A DNA stretch of 64,000 nt from contig OZ024740.1 of the NCBI GenBank assembly GCA_964016885.1, positions 209,033,718 to 209,097,717 on the forward strand, read 5' to 3'. Positions 42,047-53,954 of the stretch are shown piece by piece; position 1 is the first letter of the stretch; every line of letters begins with the position of its first letter. The position numbers were made by a program, and so were the translations under genes. This DNA is from Eledone cirrhosa. Lineage: Eukaryota > Mollusca > Cephalopoda > Octopoda > Eledonidae. The notes under the pieces are model-generated. The model made no database searches. It was not told the DNA's origin and was given only the letters and a program-made list of their open reading frames with translations.

Positions 42047-42547
42047 CTAAAAGGGGTAAGTTTTGCTGATCAAGGATTTTATGGTAGTTCCTGGCTTTTC
42101 TACCACTTTAATCTTTAAATGGGTCTTTCTTAGGGCCTCTCTAAATTGGTTAGCTAATTCACCTCCAGAGGTTGCATCCACGAACATGACACTCTGGTAT
42201 CTCTGGTTGTCATACAATGAAGTGACTTTCCCTATCTTATGTTTAGTCCTATCTATGCTATTCCATGATTTGCTCCTGTATAATGGACAAATCCCTTTCA
42301 TGTCCATCTCTAGGAGGGTCTTATATTTCTCTGTGGCTCCATTGTACACCCTGATTCTGTCTCTTTGGTTGTAGCCAGAGAACTGCATGCGATTGATGAA
42401 GTGTTGGATGTGTCTTTCCATTTCAGTTGGGTTGCACATACAGGACACATTGTTCATCACTCGTACCAAGTCTGCGATCGGAATATTAAACCTAGCACTA
42501 TTGGACATCGCTGAGCTTTTGTGTATAAGGTATTTGGAGGACATGAG
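42047..42547 (-). pseudogene. Retroelement polyprotein fragment (region before a GIY-YIG nuclease)
   Basis: A 165-codon minus-strand frame: [78 protein letters not shown] and TYPF. I recognise this as the part that follows the RT and precedes a Cys-rich GIY-YIG domain in a group of Penelope-like ORFs (pattern LFVD.TP.G.L, IKVVE..GT). RT and nuclease are both missing: the frame stops at 42,047 and continues into the (TA)n. The start at 42,544 follows a short (TA)n. The hammerhead tandem lies downstream on the same strand. Family assignment is from memory. Confidence 0.55.
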
Positions 42548-43049
42548 TTTAGCATAACAAATATATATATAATTTATGCAGAAATAGTCATTCTACAATT
42601 GTCGTTTACTGTAATTTGTATTTCAGTGTGTTGATTGGCATGGATAATGAAACTCGTATTTCCATTGTAAAAGTTTATTATTCCAATAACAGCAGTCCTC
42701 CTGAGACACCGGGAGCACAGAAAAAGCAACATTAATTTTATTTGCCATCGTAAGTCAAAATACAAGATATGTTTGAATCTAGAGGATCTGGGCATAGCCG
42801 TCCACGTTTTGGTTTTTCTATCTCAAGCAACAGATATCCCGCGTTTTAGTCATAATCGTATATTAAAACATCATCGTAAACTCTGTACTTACAAATGAGC
42901 TGCTGCATGCAAGCAATCTCTGTAGATGACAATCACAAGTTCTTGGCATTCGCTAGATTCATTACAACTTTTAATGAACTCAAAAACATTTAATGGGTGC
43001 TGAGCTAAACTATATATTCGATGGAAAAGTTAACAAGAATCACGCTATA
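42548..43049. other. No recognisable feature
   Basis: Unique AT-rich sequence. A minus-strand 73-codon frame (42,574-42,795) has no family resemblance. Confidence 0.5.
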
Positions 43050-43248
43050 CGTAGGTCGACTGAAAAATTCATAGGCCGACCAAGATACTCTCATGGAATG
43101 ACCAAATGAGGTTTAATTTTCAACATAGGTCCTGGAAAGAAATAATGCAGTTGTTAATAAGAAGAGTTGAAATTAATGCGTGTAAGATTTCACAGCTCTA
43201 GCATCACCTCGTACATAGTCAACCTAAGAATTTTTCAGCCCACCCTCG
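43050..43248. mobile_element. Mariner-type MITE (199 bp) with TA target duplication
   Basis: Ends CGTAGGTCGACTGAAAAATT and, inverted, CGAGGGTGGGCTGAAAAATT, flanked on both sides by TA (43,048-43,049; 43,249-43,250). The interior is too short for a transposase. A related end lies at 46,581. Confidence 0.8.
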
Positions 43249-43439
43249 TAATATTGGATACTGATAGGCCATCACCTTCTCATTTCGCTCTACAGTCACC
43301 ACGTTTGACGGTATGGATGAGATTATTCCACGATTATAACTTAAAACCATGTTTTTAAATCAATATTTAGAGCAGATTCATGCAAGATCATGCTGCAGCC
43401 TCATGTAATACCTCATGTAATGTTTCAGTTGCAAAGGTG

Positions 43440-43800
43440 AAGGTAAATCAAGCAGATACTCTTCCAACAAGATGCCATCACCGAATTGCTGACGGACAGG
43501 TTTGGTGACAGGATCATCAGACGAGGCTTTCCGTAACCTTGGCTCACCAGGTCACCTGACCTGACGCCTCTGAATATTTTTTTTTACTTGTTCGGCGTGA
43601 TAAAATCACGCGTCTACAAATAGGGATGGGCCAGATGGCCACACAATCTTGAATAATAGAAGAAGTGGATCAGGACAGAAGTTGAGAATATCGATCAAGA
43701 TACAATAGTAGCTGCAGTACAAGATATCTTTTATCTCTGTTATATAAACAAAACCTACATGCTGACATTTTTGAATATATGTTGAAAAATCCCCATTCAT
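43440..43800 (+). pseudogene. Tc/mariner-superfamily transposase C-terminal relic
   Basis: Plus-strand translation with stops and shifts: ITELLTDRFGDRIIRRGFP, PWLTRSPDLTPLNIF, FGVIKSRVYK, then RTEVENIDQDTIVAAVQDI. The SPDL(T/S)PL.F core is the segment around the last catalytic acidic residue of IS630/Tc/mariner-type DDE transposases. At least four breaks. It is not the transposase of the adjacent MITE by any evidence I can see. Confidence 0.65.
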
Positions 43801-43884
43801 TAGTTATATGGTTGTGAGTGATTATATTATTTCGCAGTTTGAATATAAGTTATTGACATTAAAAGCACTATGTGTGTGTGTGTG

Positions 43885-44645
43885 TGACAAGAGAATTACA
43901 GAGGAATCTCCTTGTCAAGCCTCCCCGGTAAATTCTATGCTAAGTGTCTGCCTAAGAGTAGTAGGGAGATTGTCGAGTCTAAGCTAGCAGACGAACAATG
44001 TGGTTTTCGTCCTAGACGCAGCTCAGCCGATTAGATATTCACACTGCTGCAGGTCATTGAAAAATCGTAGGAGCATTGCCAAATGGTGTATGCTTCATTC
44101 GTAGACATCGAAAAAGTATACGACTGTGTTCCACGGGACTTGTTCTGAAAGGTTCTGCCGGAGTGTGGGGTATCGATGGACAGCTTTCTGTTATCATGAT
44201 GGCTCTATACGAATGCCCCAGTATTTATTTTCGAATAAATGGTGTTTAGTCGAAACCATTCAAGGTGTGTGTGTCGGACTTCGCCAAGGGTGAATACTGT
44301 CCCTACTTCTGTTCATAATTTTCACGAACGGAATTGACATGCACACCCGGGTTAGAAGTGGTATCAAGACTGGCGGGTGTAGGATCAGTCGGCTGGAATT
44401 TGCAGACGACATGGAACTGTTTAACACGTTGGAAGGTGATCTCCGTCATGCACTTAATAGGTTTGTTACCTTTCGAAGAATCCTGCACAGTGCACTCTAC
44501 ATGTGAATAGAGTTCCACTGAAGTAGGTGGAGAAGTTCAAGTATCATGGGGCCGTTTGCACGAGTGATGGGAGGCATGAGGCTAAATTAAGTGCAAAAAT
44601 TGCAGGGGCTGGTGCAGCAAAGTCCTGTTATTCTGGAGTAGAGTA
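43885..44645 (+). pseudogene. LINE reverse transcriptase relic
   Basis: Plus-strand fragments in order: NYRGISLSSLPGKFYAKCL, ESKLADEQCGFRPRRSSAD, a stop, VYASFVDIEKVYDCVPRDLF (motif A), IFTNGIDMHTRVRSG, LEFADDMEL (motif C, changed from FADD), then EKFKYHGAVCTSDG. It has many stops and shifts. It resembles the CR1/Rex1-type elements common in aquatic animals. Dead. Confidence 0.8.
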
Positions 44646-44714
44646 TAACATATGTATTTACAGGATCAGCAGCTGACCCTGTGAATACATAGCCAAATCT
44701 CCAAAGTAACACGA

Positions 44715-45424
<710 letters not shown>

Positions 45425-45735
45425 TCGGTACACACACAACCACACCTATGACACACCTCATCGGCCCCCACTCCCGAATGCCGAACCACTCACCTACCAC
45501 ACCCAACCTAACAATCTTTTCCCAACTTTCTTGTAACAATCTTTTCTAAACTTTCATGTACCTACCCGTTCTCTCCCTATCCGAACTATCCATTTCCTGA
45601 CGAAGGACTTCCGTCCGAAACGTAGAACCTTCCTACACTTGCTCCCAAGCGTGATCATAGTAAGACTTTGTATTTTTGCATCCTTGTGTTTATTTTGTTT
45701 TATTTGTTCAACTAATATATATATACGCACATGAA
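45425..45735 (+). repeat. Element with hammerhead-like core, AAGCGTG family
   Basis: CTGACGA (45,597-45,603), hairpin GGAC/GTCC, GAAAC (45,617-45,621), then GTA. A CCAAGCGTGATCA block follows 25-35 nt later and a short (TA)n starts at 45,716. The C-rich 5' part (45,460-45,540) may belong to the element. Confidence 0.6.
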
Positions 45736-46580
45736 TGCTGGTGAATACACACCCGCATTGTCGCCCCACAAATTACACCAAAATATACACATATGCCCAC
45801 ACACAAAAAATAGGGCCAATACCTATATAAATATATATATATATATTCTCGGTCCACATACCACAACAAAAATATATCTTGTCGCATCACTAGTCTGAGG
45901 AGCAGATCGATACTGGAGTTGGGTCCATAACTCCTATGGGTCACCTTGAGCCAATCCTTTGCGAAACGCCCGTAACAGGTCGATACGCAATTAAATATTT
46001 TTCATATGTAAACGAAACTTCCTCGTTTTTTCTATTATATATATATATATATAGTAAACTTCCATACAAATCAAAGATTATAGATAAAAACCATAAATGT
46101 AAAAATGAATGGCGGTGTATTTTAAAAATTCTCCTTTTCTTTAATCAGATATGTTCATCAAAGGGAGTTAAGTTTTATCATAATATTTTTACCGGTTTCG
46201 ATTGACTAAGACAATTAATTTACCATAACAAATTGAGTTGTTAATATATAGTTAAAGCGGCAAATTCATACTTCTGATGTCAATAAAGAAATGTACCAGT
46301 CCAGTACTGGAGTGGATTTTTCCTCCATAACTTTTTCTCACTTCCACACTATCACCCCCTTTATTACTTCCTCTGTATCACTCTCTTTCTTACTTCCTCT
46401 CTATCACTCTCTTCCCTAACTCTGGAAGAAAGTGGCTATATTTAGATTTGGAGAAGGGATGAGCTCCGCCAGGTTAAAACAAAATTGCTTAAAAAACGCC
46501 ATAAGGCACTACAACGCCCCCTACGACTCCACCTGGAACTACTGGTCTATACATACAAATATGTAGTCATTTTCCATCTA
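45736..46580. other. No recognisable gene
   Basis: Short (TA)n at 45,830-45,845 and 46,033-46,053, and a C/T-rich stretch 46,325-46,420. The frames are short and match nothing. Confidence 0.5.
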
Positions 46581-46672
46581 CGAGGGTGGGCTGAAATGTT
46601 CATAGGCTAACTATGAAGAAGTGATGCTAGAGCTGTGAAATGTTGCCTGCAATAATTTCAACTCTTCTTATT
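46581..46672. mobile_element. Mariner terminus (fragment)
   Basis: CGAGGGTGGGCTGAAATGTT after a TA matches the end of the MITE at 43,050-43,248, including ATGCTAGAGCTGTGAAAT 50 bp in. The opposite end is not visible; the sequence runs into a foldback. Confidence 0.65.
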
Positions 46673-46806
46673 AAAGATTTAAAATCAAGTGTTGAGGTAA
46701 GTTTTTGCATCTTCCTTGTTGAGAAGGAGACAGTAAAATTTTTACAGACTCCTTTCAACAAGGAAGATGAACAAACTTACCTCAACACTTGATTTTAAAT
46801 CTTTAA
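46673..46806. repeat. Foldback, about 60-bp arms
   Basis: Arms 46,673-46,728 and 46,745-46,806 (AAATCAAGTGTTGAGGTAAG on the left). A transcript would form a long hairpin. Confidence 0.85.
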
Positions 46807-47239
46807 TTTTTTAGTTTTTAATCCTTATTAATTCTTTTTAATTGTAATACTCAAAATTTGATAAGATAATTTTTACTAATACATCGAAACCGGTAATATT
46901 TTATATACTTTATATACATTATAAAACTCTTTTTTTTTAAGAATTGTCCCTCTCATTTTTTCAATAATGCCGCTTTGACGAATCAAAGAAAACGGGGAAA
47001 AAAGAAAAACAGACCCTTAAATATATTTTCAGTGCTATTTCCAATCTCACCTTTTCTCTATAACCACTGTTTTGTATAGAACCTTACTTCCCTTTTCAAA
47101 TATCTGTTAGACACGCAGTGACTAACAACAGAATGTTTTAAGTCTACATGTTGTCTGACAATATATGCGTAGCTTGTGAATAAAAGATTCAAGGGGTATC
47201 GCTGGCCGTGGCGATTCCTTCCAAACATGTTTTGTAATG

Positions 47240-47398
47240 TATCGTCTTATTGGCTAATTTCATCGTTTTATTGGCTAATCAACCAACGAGAGTAATTGTT
47301 GCTCAAAAGCGTTTTGTTTGCACGTTTATTTATCGTTTCGCTTTCGAATCTCTCTCCTGTATTTTGTCGTTTTATCATCAAAATATTTTTCTCGTTTT
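47240..47398 (+). promoter_or_regulatory. Candidate promoter and first exon
   Basis: Two copies of TTATTGGCTAAT (47,247-47,278) give two inverted CCAAT boxes 22 bp apart, followed by more ATTG/CAACC text. A strong 5' splice donor follows at 47,398/47,399 (CGTTTTG then GTAAGTTAT). A related block with ATTGGCTAATTTTCAACCAA sits at 53,190-53,225, so the segment is repeated in the genome and could be transposon-derived. No TATA box is evident. The inferred first exon would be mostly untranslated. Confidence 0.4.
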
Positions 47399-48309
47399 GG
47401 TAAGTTATATTGTTAATTTATATATGACTTTTTAAATTTATATTAACTATTTTTTTTTCAGTTCGTTATAACATGCTTAGAATATTTGTTGTATCATATT
47501 TACTTGTATATATGTCCATATTATTGTTCGTTTTATGTTAGATTATTTTATTATTATTATGTTAGATTATTTTTTTAATTATTATGTTAGACTATTTGTA
47601 TGTAATATTTAATTTTTATTAATCAACTATAACAATTATTATGTAAAATATATTTATTTAATATCTTTGTATCTTGTTCCTCTTTATATAGTGTAATGGA
47701 ATATAGGCAGGGTTCGGATTGTAATACAAACTGCACTTTCTTTGTAAAAATGTCTAAGAATAATTTTTCTAAAAACTTTGTTTGTAAAAATTTGTAAAAA
47801 TGACTTTTTTAAAATTTTGTTTGTAAAAGTTTGTACAAATATTTTTAAAACTATCGTTTTTACAAAAGTTTGTAAATTTTTGTTTGTAAAAAATTTTAAA
47901 ACACTCCAAAATAGTATATTCAATAATAAATTGATAATTTATAGTGATCTGGCAGTCATATAATGATTGTAAACTTTGTAATTTTGATTCAAAAAGAACT
48001 TTGTAATTGTAAAATTTTGTAATTTTGATCTAAAATATCTTTGTAATTGTAAAATTGTGTTCTAAAATAACCTTGTAATTGTAAAATTTCATATTTTTGA
48101 AATTTGTGCGCAAAAATATCAATTTTTAATATAATGTTCTTAGTTTATTATGATAGTCAACTACAGGTGTCACGTGCGTTAAAAATGTTTGCTATTATTA
48201 ATATATTCGATCGCAAATTGGCGTATTTATATCTGAACATAAGTATGACAAATGTTATTTCCTCTTATTTTGTATTTATTTAAGCTACTAATAAGTATTT
48301 ATTTGCAGG
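47399..48309 (+). other. Putative intron
   Basis: Lies between GTAAGT at 47,399 and TTTATTTGCAG ending at 48,309. AT-rich, with a run of TTTGTAAAAATTTTGTAA-like phrases (47,740-48,110) that are internally repetitive. Predicted, not shown. Confidence 0.4.
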
Positions 48310-49031
48310 TTCGTGACGTATCCCGCAAGTGAATCGGGACCCGTCACCGATTTTGGTGTCCCCACTGCCGATGTGAATGAGCAGTACCGGACTTGTGAAT
48401 TGGGTCTTGATGTTGCGGGCAGTTCATCTTCTTATAATCATGCGGTCCCACAAGCTTGTTCGCATTGCTGTGCCAATAATCTGCCAGACAGGCGTATTAA
48501 ATTGGACGCGAAAGCAGCTTACCGGATGCGGAATCGGGAGAAGTTGAGACAAAAACAGGCCGATTATAGAGCTGCGAATTCGGCTAAAATAAAGCAAAAA
48601 CAGGCCGAGCATAGATCTTCAAAACGGCATGAGTTTGCAAACAAGCAGGCCGAGTATATATCTGCAAATTCAGTCGTTATATCTAAAAAAACAAGCCGAG
48701 CGTAGTGCTAGGAAACGTACCGAGTTGGCTAAAAAGCAGGCCGAGTACAGATCTGCGAAGCGAGATAAAGTATTGCAAAGAAAGGCTGTGTATAGAATTG
48801 TCAATAAAGATAATATACAGTCTTATCAGAAAGCTTACTATAAAAACAAAAATGTTCTTCGTAAGCGGTCTTTGCATCGAATAAGGAAACTAGAAAAAAT
48901 GCTTGACTTCCGGATGCAGCATCAGATCTTGGTGCACAGATTTGTTAAGTCGTATAAGAAGACGATAATCGACACCAATCTTCGCAAGGAGGCACATATT
49001 CACGTGCAGAGTGTGTTCTCCAGATCCGTTG
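48310..49031 (+). CDS. Candidate exon: basic repeat-rich protein, one frame break
   Basis: Preceded by TTTATTTGCAG (acceptor, exon from 48,310) and ended by TCCGTTG then GTATGC (donor at 49,031/49,032). The first frame, 48,313-48,705, reads VTDFGVPTADVNEQY and CSHCCANN, then basic helical repeats of about 17-18 residues of the type KQA(E/D)YR.AN(S/R).K. At the A7 run near 48,688-48,694 the repeat text passes to the next frame (QAERSARKRTELAKKQAEYR) and continues to about 49,031, ending in MLDFRMQHQIL and HIHVQSVFSRS. The repeats look like a charged helical array. Similar arrays occur near the N-terminus of some Helitron-type and other multicopy invertebrate proteins; I cannot assign a function. 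The 1-nt break could be a mutation or a sequencing error in the A run. Confidence 0.5.
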
Positions 49032-49052
49032 GTATGCGCAATTTTCTGCAAT

Positions 49053-50132
49053 TTATTATTAATATATATCATATTTAACAAGAGTTATTACAAGCGTTGC
49101 CTTAAAAAATATTAAACTAGACACGAAAAATGCGCAAGATCAAAAGAGCCACAGAATGTTATAATAAACCTTCAAAAGTGTGGGACTAGAGTTGTTACTC
49201 AAAAATATTGTAATCATTATCTATCGTACAGTCTGTGGCATCCTTTTATAAAAAAAGAGACTCATAACGAACTCAAGACGACACGATAATTATTTAAATG
49301 AATTTATAATTTAGAATTCGGTTTAAGTGCATTTCGTATTAATCATTACTAAACATCTAATATGAGATATTGAACATTAGCTTAAACCAACTATGCCTTT
49401 CTTGTTACACTATTTCACTTAGTTCATTCTTAGAGTGCAACATATAAAAATATGATTTACAATTATAAAATAAATAAATTATTATAATAACAGAGCTGCG
49501 GAGCCGAAATTTAGGAAATAATGGAGTATCGGATCCGGAGTTGAAGTCAGTCAATTTTTGGCAGACTCCGCTGTCCTGTATAATACATTTCATATTGAAG
49601 TTATTAATAAACCTATTTTACACTGCATGCAAATTACCATGAGATCATGATATTAGATATAAGATACAGCCGAATATCTACATCTGTAAAAGTACGAAAG
49701 CGAAGTAATGATAAGTGGCTTAAGGTAATTCCAATATGAAAGTTTGCAGTGATGAAACTTTGATGATACAATACGATTGTTAATGTTATAGTTCGATGAA
49801 AATGTAACAATATATAACTAAATTATTTTAATATTAGTATATTTATAAAATTATCATTATAGATTTGATCGTTCATATAAGCATCATATTAATTTTCAAC
49901 ACAATTATTTTGTTACTATGAGTATATGATAATAATATTACGTAATTATTTATAGCTGTTATTACATTAAATATAGATGTATTTATTGTGATATTTTTTA
50001 TAAAGGATGCCACAGACTGTACGATAGATAATGATTACAATATTTTTGAGCAACAACTCTAGTCCCACACTTTTGAAGGTTTATTATAACATTCTGTGGC
50101 TCTTTTGAGCTTGCGCATTTTTCAGGTCTAGT
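49053..50132. repeat. Inverted-arm element, copy 1
   Basis: Arms 49,116-49,255 and 49,994-50,132 are reverse complements (AACAACTCTAGTCCCACAC on the right). An outer flank to the left only (49,053-49,115, with GAGTTATTACAAGCGTTGCC) also occurs in copy 2. The core 49,256-49,993 holds unique AT-rich text and no gene. It starts about 20 bp after the candidate exon. Confidence 0.9.
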
Positions 50133-50397
50133 ATATATATGTATATATTTATGTAGTTGGGGTATTGATGGTGGAAGTAAAGTTCAAAAGTTCAACATTC
50201 AGGATTCCATTGAATGTTAGAAGATTCTAGAGTTTAAGTTGAACAATAGAAGTTTCTAGTGATTGTTCTGGTCAGTACAGCTCTGTAGTGTGTGTGTCCG
50301 TCCGTGTTTGTCTCTGTGTATCTCTGTCTTTGTGTGTGTGTGTGTGTCGTGAGAACCAGGAGTAGAAAGACTAACAGTTAATACCTTCTGCATTATC
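50133..50397. other. No recognisable feature
   Basis: Unique sequence with a short (GT)n near 50,333. Confidence 0.5.
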
Positions 50398-50416
50398 ATT
50401 ATTATTTGTATTTAAT

Positions 50417-50600
50417 GGTGGATTGGCAGTATCGATAGAGGGTCGCACGCCATGCTTTCTAGCATAGTTACGTCCCTTTACGATCTGAGTTCAAATCCCG
50501 CCGAGGTTAACTTTGCCTTTCATCCTTACGGGGTCGATAAAATAAAGTACCAGTAATGCACTGGTTAATTACTGGCCTTGTGCCTAAAGTAGAAACAATT
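50417..50600 (+). mobile_element. Octopus-type SINE, full length, with target duplication
   Basis: Head GGATTGGCAGTATCGATAGA to tail AGTAGAAACAATT. A 19-bp direct repeat ATTATTATTTGTATTTAAT flanks it (50,398-50,416; 50,598-50,616), overlapping the tail by three bases. Clear target-primed insertion. Confidence 0.93.
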
Positions 50601-50635
50601 ATTATTTGTATTTAATAAAAATATAGTTAATAATA

Positions 50636-50812
50636 ATTGTTTCTAATTTAAGCACAAGGCCAGCAATTATCCAGTGCATTACTGGTACTTTATTTTATCG
50701 ACCCCGTAAGGATGAAAGGCAAAGTTAACCTCGGCGGGATTTGAACTCAGATCGTAAAGGGACGTAACTATGCTGGAAAGCATGACTCCGACCCTCCACC
50801 GATAATATCAAT
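50636..50812 (-). mobile_element. Octopus-type SINE, full length, inverted neighbour
   Basis: The same SINE on the opposite strand 35 bp from the preceding one; the head lies next to the (TG)n at 50,815-50,903. The pair forms a potential RNA hairpin of about 180 bp. Confidence 0.93.
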
Positions 50813-50813
50813 G

Positions 50814-50814
<1 letters not shown>

Positions 50815-50903
<89 letters not shown>
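50815..50903. repeat. (TG)n microsatellite
   Basis: Uninterrupted TG dinucleotides. The minus-strand Thr-His frame is not a gene. Confidence 0.97.
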
Positions 50904-50905
<2 letters not shown>

Positions 50906-51270
50906 CGTTCTAGGAATATGTCGATTTTAATCAAGTAGAAGAAGCTTCTAGTGTGAAGTTCACCAAGTAAATGAATGTGTGTTGTGGTAGATGCCCGTGT
51001 ATGTGGTTCATTAGTTCAACCATATACCAGACCAGTCAATTCTCCTCATCAGAAGGGGAGATCTCCCATCCACTTTGTGTGTGTGGGGGGAGGAGGGGTG
51101 AATGATCGTGAGTAAGAAGTGGATGTCGTTGTTGTCTACGGTAAATTATGAAATCTGAGAAGACTGGTGATAGACTGCAGACCTGTCAACTCTCCCCGTC
51201 CGACGAGCAGGTCTCCCACCCACTTTGGGGTGGGTAAGAGATGTCTTCTTTTGTGAAAATGGGTATAGCT
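50904..51270. other. No recognisable gene
   Basis: Two similar phrases, ACCAGTCAATTCTCCTC and ACCTGTCAACTCTCCCC, each followed by CCCA(T/C)CCACTTTG.GTG, suggest a diverged duplication of about 60 bp (51,030-51,095; 51,175-51,235). Confidence 0.5.
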
Positions 51271-51369
51271 CGAGGTTAACTTTGCCTTTCATCCTTACGG
51301 GGTCGATAAAATAAAGTACCAGTAATGCACTGGGTAATTGCTGGCCTTGTGCCAAAAGTAGAAATAATT
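51271..51369 (+). mobile_element. Octopus-type SINE, 5'-truncated
   Basis: Begins inside the B-box region at CGAGGTTAAC and runs to AAAAGTAGAAATAATT. Confidence 0.85.
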
Positions 51370-51704
51370 ATGTAAAATCTCCCTATTTTAGGGCACTTTT
51401 TTCATGGTACTCCCCGTTTGGGTTTTTTGAGGTTGGCATGTCTGATATACAGACCCCCCCCCCCCCATACGCACACACACTCACACACACATAAATACTA
51501 AGAGCGAATGGATATATATACCCATCAAATACATGTTTCCTTGTGGTTTAGATGATATATACGCCTTCTAGAGAAGGTCCAATTAGATCCGAAAATCGAT
51601 TAAAGATGTTTATCATTTTTTAAAATCTACAAAGGTATTCGTACTTTTTAGGCATACAATTATATACACATAAATGCACACTCTGTGTGTATACAGATAT
51701 AACT

Positions 51705-51850
51705 TTTATATATATATATTAGCTTCACGCTTGGAGAAAATGGGGAGGTTACGTTTCGGACATAAGTCCTTCATCAGGAAAGTAGGGTGAACTCCGAGGG
51801 GGGGCGGGGGTTAACAGGAAAAACATGGAAGGACGGGAAAAATAGTAATT
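51705..51850 (-). repeat. Short element with hammerhead-like core
   Basis: Minus strand: CTGATGA (51,771-51,777), hairpin GGAC/GTCC, GAAAC (51,753-51,757), then GTA, and a CCAAGCGTGAAGC block before (TA)n at 51,709-51,718. AAGCGTG family. Confidence 0.62.
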
Positions 51851-51860
51851 AAAAAAAAAT

Positions 51861-52577
51861 ATGTATGCATGTATGTATGTATGTATGTATGTATGTATGT
51901 ATGTCACCACTTGGTGCTACTGGTAACATGTATCCCAGTACAACCTGTCTCATGGTCGGGTCGTTGGCGACTAAACTGGCAACCCCACCAAGGTTTCTTG
52001 GTGAGGAGGGTGACTTTGGACTTCCTGCAGGACTAAAAACAAAACCTGTCAAAGGGCAAAGGAGCTCTTAAGAGTCAATGGCCATCCAAAATCACTGGGA
52101 GAGATGACCCCTTAGCCTTTGTCAAGGCGGAATTCTAGGAGAAGGAAAACTCTGATATAACACCTGCAACCCTGATGGTGTCCGATGATGTTGACTTGTT
52201 ATTCTTTTTGGTAAATATCATCTTGGTTAAGAGAGTGGGACTGGCTTTGTGCAGTGCCTTTGCTCACTATAAAAGCTTCACGGCACAGGCATTGCTTTGT
52301 ATCTGGAGATCTCTCTGCACTTGTCGTCACATGGTACCAAAGGTAAAACACTATGTGTCAATAATTGTCACAAGTGTAGTGTTTGTACCAGAGTTTTCAA
52401 GTCGCTGGCTGGACTAAAAAGTCACACTCGTTCAGCGCATCGGTAGGGGTTCTCCTACATGGATATAAAGTAGTGGCCGTACTCGAAAACGAGTTGGCAG
52501 CCACCATGTATGTATGTATGTATGTATGTATGTATGTATGTATGTATGTATGTATGTATGTATGTATGTATGTATGT
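51861..52577. repeat. LINE-type 3' tail between (ATGT)n tracts
   Basis: (ATGT)n at 51,861-51,903 and 52,503-52,577. Between them, 52,360-52,438 on the plus strand encodes CHKCSVCTRVFKSLAGLKSH and AH, a C2H2-like motif of the type found at the C-terminus of some LINE proteins. The segment ends GAAAACGAGTTGGCAGCCACC before the tetranucleotides, like 27,308-27,330. The upstream part (51,904-52,340) has no open frame I recognise. Confidence 0.45.
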
Positions 52578-52621
52578 GTCTAAAAGATGTTGACCGAAGT
52601 AGAGTATAAATATTCTGTATT

Positions 52622-52806
52622 CGGTGGATTGGCAGTATCGGTAGAGGGTCGGACGCCATGCTTTCCAGCATAGTTATGTCCCTTTACGATCTGAGTTCAA
52701 ATCCCGCCGAGGTTGACTTTGCCTTTCATCCTTACGGGGTCGATAAAATAAAGTACCAGTAATGCACTGGGTAATTGCTGGCCTTGTGCCTAAAGTAGAA
52801 ACAATT
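52622..52806 (+). mobile_element. Octopus-type SINE, full length
   Basis: Head GGATTGGCAGTATCGGTAGA, intact B-box region, tail AAGTAGAAACAATTATG. Close to the common consensus, so probably young. Confidence 0.93.
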
Positions 52807-52902
52807 ATGTATCAGTCTTTTCTGGTGATCCTGTGAGTACATGTTTGAAACTCCTGAGTAAAAGACTCATCACTTGACCATAATAAAGAATAAACAATAT
52901 GA

Positions 52903-52946
<44 letters not shown>

Positions 52947-53037
52947 ATAGATTCTATCGCAGCGATAAAGATCTCGAGCCCACTATCTGTGCAATATATG
53001 TAACGTGCGTTATGGAATGAATTGAATTATCTCATAC

Positions 53038-53080
<43 letters not shown>

Positions 53081-53228
53081 GTTAGAACACGAAAAGTGTG
53101 AAACAACAGAATGTTCACTTTTCGTGTTCTAACATATATGCCTAGCTTCTTCATAAATTTTTCGGGGATAGCCGTGGTGGTGGTGATCGTATGTCATTGG
53201 CTAATTTTCAACCAATCAGAGTAAGTGT

Positions 53229-53290
<62 letters not shown>
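52807..53290. repeat. (GT)n, (TA)n tracts and repeated CCAAT segment
   Basis: (GT)n 52,905-52,944, (TA)n 53,041-53,079 and 53,229-53,289. Between the TA tracts, a short inverted repeat (GAACACGAAAAGTG/CACTTTTCGTGTTC) is followed by ATTGGCTAATTTTCAACCAATC, the relative of the candidate promoter at 47,240-47,300. Confidence 0.75.
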
Positions 53291-53950
53291 TATTCCCCCT
53301 CTCTCTATATATATCTTACGCTTTCGCTTTACACTCCTCCCCTTCAATAACACATTTCCCCCTCTCTATATATCTCTTCCACTGTTACTTACGCCTGTTT
53401 CTCTCTATCTGTTTCGTCTCTATATATATCTCTCTTACTCTTTCGCTTTGCACTCCTCCCCTTCAATACCATCTCTCCCCCTCTCTATATATTTGTTACT
53501 CTATCGCTGCACGCTCCTCTCCTTCAATATATCAATTACACACGCTTTACACTCCTTTATCCCCAGCGCCCCTATATATACACCCCCCCCTCCCGCATCT
53601 ATATTTTAATGTTCCGTTGCACCGTGAATATATGTGTCTATATATATATACATATATATTGTATATACACATTCATGTATGTGTATACACACTCATGTAT
53701 GTATATACACTGGTTTTATGTGTGTATTGTAAATTTGTACTGTTAAAACACGAAACTAACATTCGATTGACACTTTGATTACCTGTACAGGCAATAGTTA
53801 TTAGAATGCTGTTGAAGTGTGTATATATTTTTGGGGGACATCCTGTATATACACACATTATATATAATACAATAAACAGATAAATACACACATATATATA
53901 TGAGCTTATTTAATTATAAATATTGTGAATTTTTAACTCAGTTCAATTAT
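53291..53950. repeat. Pyrimidine-rich low-complexity repeats
   Basis: Repeated phrases of TTCGCTTT.CACTCCTCCCCTTC with CTCTCTATATAT between, at least three times between 53,300 and 53,580, then TA/CA-rich text. The long plus-strand frame 53,191-53,778 is a translation of this repeat and not a gene. Confidence 0.75.
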
Positions 53951-53954
53951 ATAT

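Noticed and set aside
53191..53778. A 195-codon frame with many hydrophobic residues, resembling a membrane protein.
   Set aside because: It starts in (TA)n and is made of repeated CTCTCTATATAT and CACTCCTCCCC units.
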